A stretch of DNA of 48,132 nucleotides, from NCBI GenBank assembly GCA_027487245.1, contig JAIYDY010000051.1, forward strand, positions 1-48,132. The letters run 5' to 3'. The number at the start of each line of letters is the position of its first letter. Position 1 is the stretch's first letter. This DNA is from Hyphomicrobiales bacterium. GTDB taxonomy: Bacteria > Pseudomonadota > Alphaproteobacteria > Rhizobiales > Beijerinckiaceae. A program made the translations under genes and the position numbers. Shown one piece after another: positions 11,752 to 19,995 of this stretch. The notes beneath the pieces were generated by a model. That model was given only the letters and a program-made list of their open reading frames with translations, was not told where the DNA came from and made no database searches.

Positions 11752-11821
11752 CCGAGGCGCAGCAGACAAGCCGGAGGCTTTCGCAGCAGCACTGGCGGGC
11801 CGATCCGAGTTGGCGGGAGGA

Positions 11822-11895
11822 TGGCTGGGGGACTAGGATTCGAACCTAGACAACCAGAGTCAGAGTCTGGGGTCCTACCGTTAGACGATCCCCCA
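11822..11895 (-). tRNA. tRNA-Gln (anticodon CTG)
   Basis: On the minus strand the cloverleaf folds with acceptor TGGGGGA pairing TCCCCCA, anticodon stem CCAGA/TCTGG enclosing loop CTCTGAC (anticodon CTG), and T arm CTAGG/CCTAG with loop TTCGAAT. Discriminator G is at 11825 and the CCA end is encoded (11822-11824). It lies 70 bases after glpK on the opposite strand. Confidence 0.95.
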
Positions 11896-11942
11896 ACAGG
11901 ATCAGCGCCGGACAGTTGCTCGGCGCTTTCGCGGTGAGCCCG

Positions 11943-11970
11943 CTTTAATCAAGCTGACCCGGTCTTACAA
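11943..11970 (-). promoter_or_regulatory. predicted sigma-70 promoter of tRNA-Gln
   Basis: On the minus strand TTGTAA (11970-11965) is followed after 16 bases by TTAAAG (11948-11943), 47 bases before the tRNA 5' end. This is a reasonable match to housekeeping promoters. The rest of the stretch from 11971 to the transporter gene end at 12151 shows nothing I can name. Confidence 0.4.
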
Positions 11971-12150
11971 GCGAAAAGACGTGCGCTGTCCGGCCATTGC
12001 TGCGTGAGCCAGCCCCGCGCCCCGCCACGCTTTGGCGCGGCGCGGGCGCGGAGAAGCGGCAGGCTGCCGGAATCGGGGGGCGGCCTGCCGGGCCCCTGCC
12101 TGTCGTGCCTGTGCCTGCCTTGCCAGTGCAGCAGGGTGCCGGTCACCGCC

Positions 12151-13347
12151 TCACGGGCAAGGATCGGCGGCGTGCTGGTCGAACAGGTTCCACTTCATCT
12201 CATTGATCTCGATAACGAAGCCGGGAAGCTGTGCATCGCGGGCTGCGTTGAAGCAGGTGCCGTCGCCGGTGACGCCGGTGAAACGGATGCCTTTCATGGC
12301 TTCGCGGATGGCGGTGCGTTCCTCAGTGCGCTTGGCTGGATCGCCTGTGACGGCGGCCTTCTCCATCGCCTGCTTCAGCAGGTAGACGATGTCATAGGCC
12401 TGAGCGTCGGTGTGGTGCGGCACCTTCTTGGTGACCAGCCCGCGCTTGGCGTTCTCCTCGGCGAACTTGCGGGTGAAGCTGCGGGTCGCCTCGTTGCGAT
12501 CGGCCCAGAAGCCCGCGACGATCAGCAGGCCGTCCGCATCGCGGCCGAAAAGGTCGAGCGCGTTGGGATCGGCGAAGATCTGCGAGCCGATGACGCGGCC
12601 CGTGAAGCCCTGCCGGCGCAGTTCCTTGATGACCTTGCCGGCGCTGTCCGGGGTGGCCGCGAGCGCGACGACATCCGGATTGCGCTGCACGATCTGGGCG
12701 ATCTGCGGGGCGACATCGAAGCTGCGATACTGGAAGGCGATCGGCTCGCCGAAGGCGATACCCGCAGCGCGCAGGATGGCCGGATAGAACTGCGTGCCGG
12801 AGATGTTCGAGACGCGCTCGTCCGAAAGATACATGATCTCGGCCTTGTCGGTCTTGATGTTCTTCTTGCGCAGGCTGGCGATCAGGCGCCCGAACTGCTT
12901 GCCCTCATCGGCGGTGAGGCGCCAGGCATAGCTGAAATTGCCGGTCAGGCCGGGCTGGGAGGCGGCGTTGGGCATCTGGATCACGCCAAGACGCTCGCCC
13001 ACCGGGAAGGCGACGGCGGCCTCGCCCGAGGAGAATGGACCGATGATCGCCAGTGCGCCGTCATCCTGCACCAGCTTCTGGGTGGCGGTGGCGGCCTGGC
13101 GCGGGTCGGAGCCTGTGTCGAACTTGACCAACCGGATCTTCTTGCCGTTGATCCCGCCCCTGGCGTTGATTTCCTCGACGGCGATGTCGACCGAGGTCTC
13201 GGTGGCTTCGCCGACGGTCTTGAGCGGGCCGGACTTGACCATGCTCAGGCCGAGCACGATCTCCTGCGCGCTGGCGGGCATGGACGTGACGCCGAGCCCG
13301 GAGAGGGCAAGCGCCGCGAAGGTCATGGGTGTCAGGCGATGAATCAT
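12151..13347 (-). CDS. Liv-type ABC transporter substrate-binding protein
   Basis: This 398-residue periplasmic binding protein (type I fold, LivK/branched-chain family) has a Sec signal peptide ending in ASA before Gln28. The mature start IVLGLSMVKSGPL and the EINARGGINGKK motif are typical of the family. It delivers substrate to the permeases and ATPases encoded upstream. Its start codon shares one base with the stop of the preceding ATPase gene (TGATG). The family binds amino acids, amides, urea or aromatic acids. Here the catabolic neighbours argue against an ordinary amino acid, but the ligand cannot be read from sequence. Confidence 0.92.
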   Translation of the reverse strand: MIHRLTPMTFAALALSGLGVTSMPASAQEIVLGLSMVKSGPLKTVGEATETSVDIAVEEINARGGINGKKIRLVKFDTGSDPRQAATATQKLVQDDGALAIIGPFSSGEAAVAFPVGERLGVIQMPNAASQPGLTGNFSYAWRLTADEGKQFGRLIASLRKKNIKTDKAEIMYLSDERVSNISGTQFYPAILRAAGIAFGEPIAFQYRSFDVAPQIAQIVQRNPDVVALAATPDSAGKVIKELRRQGFTGRVIGSQIFADPNALDLFGRDADGLLIVAGFWADRNEATRSFTRKFAEENAKRGLVTKKVPHHTDAQAYDIVYLLKQAMEKAAVTGDPAKRTEERTAIREAMKGIRFTGVTGDGTCFNAARDAQLPGFVIEINEMKWNLFDQHAADPCP

Positions 13348-14114
13348 CAGGCTCTCCCGTTGCTGGATGGAGGGGTGGCAGGTGGTGAGACAGGGCCGGC
13401 CGCAGGCGCGGCATGGCCAAGATAGGCGGCGGCAAGCCGGTCATTGTGGCGCAGAGCGTCGGCGGAGCCTTCCAGCACGACGTTGCCAAGCTCCATGACC
13501 AGACCGCGTGAGGCGACTTCCAGCGCCATCTGCGTGTTCTGCTCGACCAGCAGAATGGCCAGGCCCTCGTCGCGCAGGCTTCCGAGCAGGCCGAACAGGC
13601 GCTCGACGAGAAGCGGCGACAGGCCGAGGGAGGGCTCATCCAGCATCATCAGCCGGGGCTTGGCCAGCAGCGCGCGGCTGATGGCCAGCATCTGCTGTTC
13701 GCCGCCCGAGAGCACCGAGGCCGGCATGTCGCGGCGCGCCGCCAGATTGGGAAAGCGGTCATAGATGCCATCGACATCACGGGAAACGCCGGCATCATGG
13801 CGGCAATAGGCGCCCATCAGCAGGTTTTCATGCACGCTGAGGCTGATGATGATCTGCCGCCCCTCCGGCACAAGCGCCAGATGCCTCTGGAGTCGCTGTG
13901 GCGGGGACATGCGGGTGATGTCGACCCCGTCGAACCTGATCTGCCCGCCGGCTGCCGGCACCATGCCCTGCAAGGCCCGCAGCAGCGAGGTCTTGCCCGC
14001 CCCATTGGCCCCGAGCACGGTGACGACCTCGTCCTGCCCCACGGACAGGGACACCGCCCTGACGGCATGGGTGCGACCGTAGCGGACATCGAGGCCCTCG
14101 ACCTCAAGCAGCAT
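13347..14114 (-). CDS. ABC transporter ATP-binding protein, LivF type
   Basis: This 255-residue ATPase powers uptake together with the LivG-type partner. Walker A GANGAGKT is at 35-42, the LSGGE signature at 135-139 and Walker B LMMLDEP at 155-161. LVPEGRQI is the LivF-typical segment. The start ATG 14114 lies 11 bases inside the end of the upstream livG-like gene, and its stop overlaps the binding-protein start, so translation is coupled through the operon. The upstream frame to 14177 is overlap only. Confidence 0.93.
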   Translation of the reverse strand: MLLEVEGLDVRYGRTHAVRAVSLSVGQDEVVTVLGANGAGKTSLLRALQGMVPAAGGQIRFDGVDITRMSPPQRLQRHLALVPEGRQIIISLSVHENLLMGAYCRHDAGVSRDVDGIYDRFPNLAARRDMPASVLSGGEQQMLAISRALLAKPRLMMLDEPSLGLSPLLVERLFGLLGSLRDEGLAILLVEQNTQMALEVASRGLVMELGNVVLEGSADALRHNDRLAAAYLGHAAPAAGPVSPPATPPSSNGRA

Positions 14115-14895
14115 GGGAGCCTCCCGCCGTCTCGACACGGCGGCTGCCGAGATAGGCCTCGCGCACGGCTTCGTCATCCTGCACGGCGCGGGTCGGGCCT
14201 TCGTAGATCAGCTTGCCGAAGTTGAGCACCACCGTGTGCTCGCACAGGTCATGGACGAAGGACATGTCATGCTCGACCACGAGCAGCGTCACGCCTGTTG
14301 CCGCGACCGCCTTGAGGAAGGCCGACAACTCAGCCGTTTCGCGCGGATTGAGGCCAGCCGCCGGCTCGTCCAGCATCAGCAGGCGCGGCTTGCTCATCAG
14401 GGCGCGGACGACCTCGATCTTCTTGCGCACGCCATAGGGCAGGCTCGCGACATCGGCATCGGGATGGACAGAGATGCCTGCCGCTTCCAGCCGCTCCATG
14501 GCGAGCCTGCGCCAGACCCCGCCCCGCATCCACGAGATCGGGGTCAGAAGGTCCCCGATCCCGCTCGCCTGTGCGTGCTGGCCGAGCATGACGTTCTCGA
14601 TCACCGACAGGTGCGGCATCAGCCGGATGTTCTGGAAGGAGCGCGACAGGCCCATGGCGATGCGCCGGCGCGAGGGCACGGTGTCAATGCGCTGACCATC
14701 GAGCACGATCTCGCCGCCATCGAGCGGGTAAACGCCTGACATCAGGTTGAACAGCGTGGTCTTGCCCGCGCCGTTGGGGCCGATCAGCGCCATGCGGGCG
14801 CCGCGCGGCACGGCAAAGCTGACCTGATCGGAGACGGTGAGGCCGCCGAAGCGCTTGGTGACGTTGTTCAGCGCGAGGATGGGTTCAGCCGCCAT
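14104..14895 (-). CDS. ABC transporter ATP-binding protein, LivG type
   Basis: This is the second ATPase subunit of the Liv-type importer, 263 residues. Walker A GPNGAGKT is at 39-46, SRSFQNIRL follows the Q-loop region, the LivG form of the signature LPYGV is at 152-156, and Walker B LLMLDEP at 172-178. It overlaps the permease gene upstream by 11 bases and the LivF-type gene downstream by 11 bases. Together with its partner it would form the heterodimeric motor on the cytoplasmic face. Confidence 0.93.
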   Translation of the reverse strand: MAAEPILALNNVTKRFGGLTVSDQVSFAVPRGARMALIGPNGAGKTTLFNLMSGVYPLDGGEIVLDGQRIDTVPSRRRIAMGLSRSFQNIRLMPHLSVIENVMLGQHAQASGIGDLLTPISWMRGGVWRRLAMERLEAAGISVHPDADVASLPYGVRKKIEVVRALMSKPRLLMLDEPAAGLNPRETAELSAFLKAVAATGVTLLVVEHDMSFVHDLCEHTVVLNFGKLIYEGPTRAVQDDEAVREAYLGSRRVETAGGSHAA

Positions 14896-15760
14896 CGGCC
14901 AGCCTCGCTGCCGGTGCTGGCCGGCTGCCGAACCAGTTGCGCGGCGACAGGCGCGACACCAGTTCGCGCGTCACGATGCCTTGCGGGCGCAGCACCATCA
15001 TGGCCACGATGGCCACGCCGAACACGACGTAGCGCCAGGAGCCGCCGACGCGCAGGACTTCGGGCAGAAGCGTGAAGAAAAGGCTGCCGACCAGCGGCCC
15101 CCACGCCGTCTGCGTGCCGCCAATGAGCACGAAAAGCAGCACATAGATCGAGAGCAGCGAGTTGAAATACTGCGCCTCGACGAAGCTGAAGTGATGCGCA
15201 TACAGCGCTCCGGACAGCCCGGCCAATGCACCGCCGATGGTGAAGGTGGTGACCTGCACCGCGCGGACGTTGACGCCCATGATGGTCGAGACGGGCTCAT
15301 CATCGTGGATGGAGCGGATCGCGAGGCCGAGCCGGCTCGCCATCAAGAAGAACACCAGACCCGTGGTGATGATGGCAGCAGCGACCAAGAGCCCGACGCC
15401 GACATAGTCCGAAACGACCATGCCGATGGCGCCGCCGAAGGTGGGCGAACGCAGCAGGAAGCCGGAGACAAACTGCCCGAAGGCAAAGGTCGCCAGCACC
15501 ATGTAGACGCCGCGTGTGCGGAGCACGGGGAACGAGATCAGGAAGCCGATCAGCGCTGTGGTTACCATCGCCAGCGGAATGGTGACGATCACCGGCTGGC
15601 CGGCATTGCTGGACAGCCAGGCGGCGGTGTAGGCTCCGATGGCCTGGAAGCCCGCGCCGCCGAGATTGAGCTGCCCCGCCGCCGCCGTGACGAAGATCGC
15701 GTAGGCGAAGATCAGGTTGATGCACAGGATGGCGACGATGCCGGTGGCGTAGCCGCTCAT
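14885..15760 (-). CDS. branched-chain-type ABC transporter permease, LivM type
   Basis: This 291-residue integral membrane protein has about nine to ten hydrophobic segments, beginning right at the N-terminus (GIVAILCINLIFAYAIFV). The cytoplasmic coupling region SRLGLAIRSIHDDEPVSTIMGVN is the conserved EAA-like loop that contacts the ATPases. It pairs with the LivH-type permease encoded 46 bases upstream. The C-terminal end RPQGIVTREL is typical of LivM proteins. Confidence 0.92.
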   Translation of the reverse strand: MSGYATGIVAILCINLIFAYAIFVTAAAGQLNLGGAGFQAIGAYTAAWLSSNAGQPVIVTIPLAMVTTALIGFLISFPVLRTRGVYMVLATFAFGQFVSGFLLRSPTFGGAIGMVVSDYVGVGLLVAAAIITTGLVFFLMASRLGLAIRSIHDDEPVSTIMGVNVRAVQVTTFTIGGALAGLSGALYAHHFSFVEAQYFNSLLSIYVLLFVLIGGTQTAWGPLVGSLFFTLLPEVLRVGGSWRYVVFGVAIVAMMVLRPQGIVTRELVSRLSPRNWFGSRPAPAARLADGG

Positions 15761-15806
15761 GGCCTGGCCCTCCGGCTTGGGTTGGTGCGGACCACAGGAT
15801 GCGCCA

Positions 15807-16826
15807 TCACATCTTGCCCTTGCCGATGGACGACGCCCCGAACAGGCCCTGCGGCCTCAGAATGATGACCAGAAGCAGCATGCCCCAGACCACCATCTGC
15901 ACCGAATCGCCGCCAAGGAAATGGATCGACAGGGTCTCGGCCAGACCGACAATCAGCCCGCCGGCCACCGCGCCCCAGACCGAGCCGAGCCCGCCCAGCA
16001 CCATCGCGGCAATCGCCTTGGTGCCGATATGGTCGCCCATGAACGGCGAGACATCGCCATAGTTGACCGTGAACAGGGCCGCGGCGACACCGGACAAAAG
16101 ACCGGTGAGGATGAACACGATCGGCACGATGCGCGCCACCTCGACCCCAAGCAGCGAGGCTGTGTCGGGGCTCTCGGCAATGGTGCGCAGGGCACGGCCC
16201 ATGCGCGTGCGCTTGAGCACATAGGTGAGGCCGGCAACGATGCCGAGCGCCAGCGCGAGGCTGGCAAGTTGCGGCAGGCCGATGACAAGGCCGCCGAAGT
16301 AGATGTCAGCCTTGAACGGCACCGGAAAGCGTTGCGCTTCCGAGCCCAGCGCGATCAGCACCAGATGCTCGAAGATCAGCAGGAAGCCCAATGACGAGAC
16401 AAGCGGAATGGCATGTTCGGTGGCATCGCCGTGGCGCGTCTTGAGATAGCGAAAGGTAAAGCGCTCCACGACCAGCGAGGCCAGGATTGCCACCGCAATG
16501 CCGGCCATCAGCGCGACGAACCAGGCCGCACCGCCGAACCCGGCCAGATAGCCCCGCGCCAGCAGGCCCCATGCCACCATGCCGGTCAGCATGAACAGGG
16601 TCGGAATCGTGAAATTGAGGAAGTTGAGCACGCCGATGGTGAGCGTGAAGGCAACGGCCACCGTCATGTAGATCGAGCCAAGCATCAGGCCCGAGATGAT
16701 CTGCTGGGTGATGACGCGGCCACCGAGCAGCATGGCGAGCCCGATCGCGGCGGCGCAGGCAAGGCCGATCAGGACGCCCTTGCCGATCACCGGCTTTGGC
16801 CTGCCAAGGGCAGCGGCATCGCTCAT
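15807..16826 (-). CDS. branched-chain-type ABC transporter permease, LivH type
   Basis: This 339-residue permease is slightly longer than ordinary LivH (about 300) because of an N-terminal segment and a longer periplasmic loop. Visible family regions are QQIISGLMLGSIYMTVAVA, the coupling loop RTRMGRALRTIAESPDTASLLGVEV and the terminal RPQGLFG. The start ATG 16826 overlaps the stop of the deacetylase-like gene by four bases (ATGA); the frame continues to 17063 only as a shadow of that gene. It forms the membrane channel with the LivM-type subunit. Confidence 0.92.
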   Translation of the reverse strand: MSDAAALGRPKPVIGKGVLIGLACAAAIGLAMLLGGRVITQQIISGLMLGSIYMTVAVAFTLTIGVLNFLNFTIPTLFMLTGMVAWGLLARGYLAGFGGAAWFVALMAGIAVAILASLVVERFTFRYLKTRHGDATEHAIPLVSSLGFLLIFEHLVLIALGSEAQRFPVPFKADIYFGGLVIGLPQLASLALALGIVAGLTYVLKRTRMGRALRTIAESPDTASLLGVEVARIVPIVFILTGLLSGVAAALFTVNYGDVSPFMGDHIGTKAIAAMVLGGLGSVWGAVAGGLIVGLAETLSIHFLGGDSVQMVVWGMLLLVIILRPQGLFGASSIGKGKM

Positions 16827-17746
16827 GAGGACGCTCCCGTCATGGGCGTGATGTGGCTGGCGTGTTGGGCGCGATAGGCGTCCGCGACCTGCTCGCGCGT
16901 CGCCCACCAGACGCCATCGAACTGGCGCGCATAGGCGAGGAAGCGCTTGAGCGCGCTCATCCGGTGCGGCACGCCGATGACGTGCGGGTGCAGGCCGACA
17001 TTCATCATCATGCCGGTGCGCTCCCCTTCGGCATAGAGCATGTCGAACTGCTCCTTCATGCACTCGAAGCCGGCCTCGTTGGTCAGCCCGCGGCGCTGGA
17101 ACAGGGTGAAATCGTTGATCTCGATGGAATAAGGCACCGCCACGATCGGCCCTGCCGCAGTGTCGATCATGTAGGGCTGATCATCGTTCATCAGATCGCA
17201 CCAGAAGGTCAGGCCGCTTTCGGCGAGCAGGCGCGGCGTCTGCGTGGTGCCGCGCAGGGACGAGGACAGCCAGCCCTTCGGCGTGCGGCCGGTGGCCTTG
17301 CGGAACACGTCGAGCGTCTGGTCGATCACCGCCCGCTCCTGCTCCGGTGCGTGCTGGAGATGGCAGAGAAGTTCGCCCTGCTCGTAATTGTGCGGGATCA
17401 GTTCGTGCCCGCGCTGCAAGGCCGCCTCGATGATGGCCGGACGCTCCAGCGCCAGCTTGGCATTCATGGTGCAACTGGCCGGAACGCCAGCTTCGTCGAA
17501 GGCATCGAACAGCCGCCAGACCCCGACGCGCTGGCCGTATTCGCGCCAGGAGAAATTGGGGAAATCGGGAATGTTGCCTGGCAGTGCATCGGGCAGGATC
17601 GACGGGCCGCCGGCATAGTAGGTCGCGGCTGTCGGTTTCAGCAGGTCCCAGTATTCGAGGTTGATGGTGATGATCAGCGCCAGCCGCTTGCCGCCGGGCC
17701 AATTCAGGCGGCCGCGCGATGGCAGGGCTGAGAACGGATACTGCAT
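16823..17746 (-). CDS. polysaccharide deacetylase (NodB-fold) family hydrolase
   Basis: This 307-residue cytosolic protein has no signal peptide, unlike true cell-wall deacetylases. It belongs to the group that includes PuuE-type allantoinases. Recognisable regions are WPGGKRLALIITINLEYW near the N-terminus, the metal-site region GHELIPHNYEQGEL, LMNDDQPYMID, and the C-terminal LHPHVIGVPHRMSAL. These enzymes hydrolyse amide or N-acyl bonds with a metal ion. It is the first gene of a six-gene operon with the Liv transporter, overlapping livH by ATGA, so it probably hydrolyses the transported compound. ATG 17746 gives the usual N-terminus; the frame runs upstream to 17851 across the intergenic region. 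Confidence 0.85.
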   Translation of the reverse strand: MQYPFSALPSRGRLNWPGGKRLALIITINLEYWDLLKPTAATYYAGGPSILPDALPGNIPDFPNFSWREYGQRVGVWRLFDAFDEAGVPASCTMNAKLALERPAIIEAALQRGHELIPHNYEQGELLCHLQHAPEQERAVIDQTLDVFRKATGRTPKGWLSSSLRGTTQTPRLLAESGLTFWCDLMNDDQPYMIDTAAGPIVAVPYSIEINDFTLFQRRGLTNEAGFECMKEQFDMLYAEGERTGMMMNVGLHPHVIGVPHRMSALKRFLAYARQFDGVWWATREQVADAYRAQHASHITPMTGASS

Positions 17747-17817
17747 CGGAACCACGACCCCGGCACCACGAGAGCGACACAATGAGCACTTGCCCAGAGG
17801 CCCGGACAGCGACATGA

Positions 17818-17829
17818 TTGTCCGGACAA
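17818..17829. promoter_or_regulatory. predicted operator 1: TTGTCCGGACAA palindrome
   Basis: A perfect 12-base palindrome sits between the divergent deacetylase-Liv operon (start 17746) and the flavin monooxygenase (start 17878). On the plus strand TTGCCC (17790-17795) and, 17 bases on, CATGAT (17813-17818) could be the promoter of the monooxygenase, so the palindrome begins at the end of the -10 box. A further half-site CCGGACA lies at 17802-17808. The same motif recurs at 23926 and 25056. Confidence 0.65.
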
Positions 17830-17877
17830 CTGCATGATGACCGGCTGGCACGGACTGTCAAGGAAGGCGCTTCGGAA

Positions 17878-19077
17878 ATGAACACCAACAACCGGGTCCT
17901 GATCATCGGTGCGGGGCCGGTGGGCCTTGTGGCGGCCAATCTCCTGGTCGATGAGGGCATCCCGATCACGCTTGTGGAAGCCTCGCCAGAGCTGCCGCGC
18001 GACCTGCGGGCCTCGACCTTCCACCCGCCGACGCTGGACATGCTTGAGCGCTTCGGCGTCACCGATGCCATGATCGCGCAGGGCCTGATCTGCCCGACCT
18101 GGCAGTTCCGCGACCGTACCGAGGGGGCCGTCGCCACGTTCGAACTGGCCCGCATCGCCGACGAGACCAACCATCCCTACCGCCTGCAATGCGAGCAGTG
18201 GCGTCTCGGCGAGATGCTGCATGCGCGGCTGCAGGACAATGCCCTGGCGACAATCCGCTTCGGCACCAAGGCCGTCGCGGCGCGGCAGGGCGCGGACGGC
18301 GTCGAGGTTGATGTGGTCGATGCGGACGGCAAGGGCGAGACAATCGCCGGCGCCTTCGTCGTCGGGTCGGACGGGATCGGCAGCGTGGTGCGCAAGTCGA
18401 TGGGGGCAGAGTTCGAGGGGCAGACGATTCCAGAAATCTTCCTGACAGTGTCGACCACCTTCGATTTCCGCGAAGCCATGCCGGATGTGGCCAACATCTC
18501 CTACATCTCCGACCCGAAGGAGTGGTTCGTGCTGATCCGCACCGCCAGCGTCTGGCGGGCGCTATTCCCGGTCGATTCGAGCCTCAGCGATGAAGACGTG
18601 ACGTCGTCAGGGCGCATCGAGCGGCTGTTGCAGGGGGCTCATGCCCGCAGCGAGCCGTATGAAATCCGCCACCGCACGGCCTACCGCGTGCATGAGCGGG
18701 TGGCGTCGCACTATGTCTCAGGCCGCATGCTGATTGCCGGTGACGCGGCGCACGTCAACAATCCTCTCGGCGGCATGGGCCTCAACGGTGGCATCCACGA
18801 TGCCTTCAACCTTGCTGCAAAACTGACAGCGGTGAGTCGCGGGGCCGATCTCGACACGCTGAAACACTATGAGCACCAGCGCCGCAAGGTAGCGCTCGAC
18901 GTCGTGCAGCAGACCACCTTGCGCAACCGGGCCATGCTGAACACACGCGAGCCGGCGGCGCGTGCGGCCTACTATGCGGACCTGCGCCGCACGGTGGCCG
19001 ACGCGGAGGCGCACAAGACCTACCTGATGCGCACCTCGATGATCCAGTCCTTGCGCGACGTGGCGGCGATGGCCTGA
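17878..19077 (+). CDS. FAD-dependent aromatic-type monooxygenase (group A)
   Basis: This 399-residue flavoprotein hydroxylase should use NAD(P)H and O2. It has the Rossmann dinucleotide motif GAGPVG (11-16), the DG motif GSDGIGS (Asp165-Gly166), and the GD motif LIAGDAAH (288-289) followed by PLGGMGLNGGIHDAFNL, all as in the PHBH/UbiH group. The C-terminal thioredoxin-like extension of phenol hydroxylases is absent. ATG 17878 is preceded by AAGGAAGG; the frame upstream starts inside operator 1. The substrate is probably an aromatic or heteroaromatic acid handled by the neighbouring pathway. It is convergent with the MBL hydrolase. Confidence 0.9.
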   Translation: MNTNNRVLIIGAGPVGLVAANLLVDEGIPITLVEASPELPRDLRASTFHPPTLDMLERFGVTDAMIAQGLICPTWQFRDRTEGAVATFELARIADETNHPYRLQCEQWRLGEMLHARLQDNALATIRFGTKAVAARQGADGVEVDVVDADGKGETIAGAFVVGSDGIGSVVRKSMGAEFEGQTIPEIFLTVSTTFDFREAMPDVANISYISDPKEWFVLIRTASVWRALFPVDSSLSDEDVTSSGRIERLLQGAHARSEPYEIRHRTAYRVHERVASHYVSGRMLIAGDAAHVNNPLGGMGLNGGIHDAFNLAAKLTAVSRGADLDTLKHYEHQRRKVALDVVQQTTLRNRAMLNTREPAARAAYYADLRRTVADAEAHKTYLMRTSMIQSLRDVAAMA

Positions 19078-19086
19078 CGGGAACTG

Positions 19087-19971
19087 TCAGCGGCCGTCGC
19101 AACCGCAGAAGCGCGGCCTGAAGCGTGAGCCCATGCGGCTGATGCGCATCCCCTCCCCGCGCAAATGGGCTGGGATCAGCACCGTGTCGGTCTCAGCCGC
19201 GCGCTCAAGCAGGCCCCGGCGGGTTTCGGCGGCCATGACCGGATCGGCGCAGAAGGCGCTCGACCAGCCGGGCTGGAAGACCTGGGCCGGCGAATGCAGC
19301 GCATCCCCGCTGAAAACGAGTGATGGCTGGCCCGGTGACGTGACCTCAAGGCCGATATGTCCCGGCGTGTGGCCCGGCAGCGGCGCGATGGTCACGCCAG
19401 AGATAACCTCGGCGCCATCATCGACCATCTCGGCAGCGCCGGCTTCGATCACCGGCAGCACGCTGTCGGCAAAGGAGCCATGGTTGAGCGGGTGCTCGGC
19501 AGGACGCGCGGCAGCTTCTGTCCAGAAGGCGAGTTCGGTGTGCCCGATCAGGTAGCGGGCCTTTGGAAAGGTCGGCACCCAGCGGCCATTGTCGAGCCTT
19601 GTGTTCCAGCCGACATGGTCGGCATGCAGGTGCGTGCACATCACCATGTCGATGTCCTCCGGCCTGCACCCTGCCGCAGCGAGGCGGGCGAGATAGCCGG
19701 TCTGCCGGCGCTCGTGCCAGTCGGCGCGGCGCGGGCGGGGCTTGTCCTCGCCGATGCAGGTATCGATCAGGATGGTGCGGCCGCCGATCCTGAGCAGGTG
19801 GCTCTGCACCGCGAGGTTGAGTGTCGCGGTCTCGTAGTCAAGGTGCGTGCCGGCCAGCAGATCGCGCGCGTCAGCCAGATCATCCAGGCTGGCGGCGGGC
19901 AGAAGTCCGGCCAGCGGCAGGACGAACGGATCGAGATCGATGATGCGCGAGACGCTTGCTGGGCCTGGCAT
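19087..19971 (-). CDS. metallo-beta-lactamase fold hydrolase
   Basis: This 294-residue cytosolic protein has the zinc motif HLHADH (114-119), the later ligands in PLPGHTPGH and SGDALH, and a final histidine in IPAHLRG, so the di-metal site looks complete. The layout resembles AHL lactonases and other lactone or ester hydrolases of the family, but the group is broad. It is preceded by GGAGAGG and lies 24 bases after the racemase-like gene on the same strand, implying cotranscription. In this cluster it could open a lactone intermediate, which is inference only. Confidence 0.88.
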   Translation of the reverse strand: MPGPASVSRIIDLDPFVLPLAGLLPAASLDDLADARDLLAGTHLDYETATLNLAVQSHLLRIGGRTILIDTCIGEDKPRPRRADWHERRQTGYLARLAAAGCRPEDIDMVMCTHLHADHVGWNTRLDNGRWVPTFPKARYLIGHTELAFWTEAAARPAEHPLNHGSFADSVLPVIEAGAAEMVDDGAEVISGVTIAPLPGHTPGHIGLEVTSPGQPSLVFSGDALHSPAQVFQPGWSSAFCADPVMAAETRRGLLERAAETDTVLIPAHLRGEGMRISRMGSRFRPRFCGCDGR

Positions 19972-19995
19972 GGTGGTAGACCTCTCCGGTTGGCT

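Noticed and set aside
12004..13425. 473-codon plus-strand ORF
   Set aside because: It is antisense to the Liv-type binding protein; its product has no domain and the composition expected from a mirrored high-GC reading frame.
14837..15865. 342-codon plus-strand ORF with charged repeats
   Set aside because: It is antisense to the LivM-type permease; the charged composition is the mirror of hydrophobic codons.
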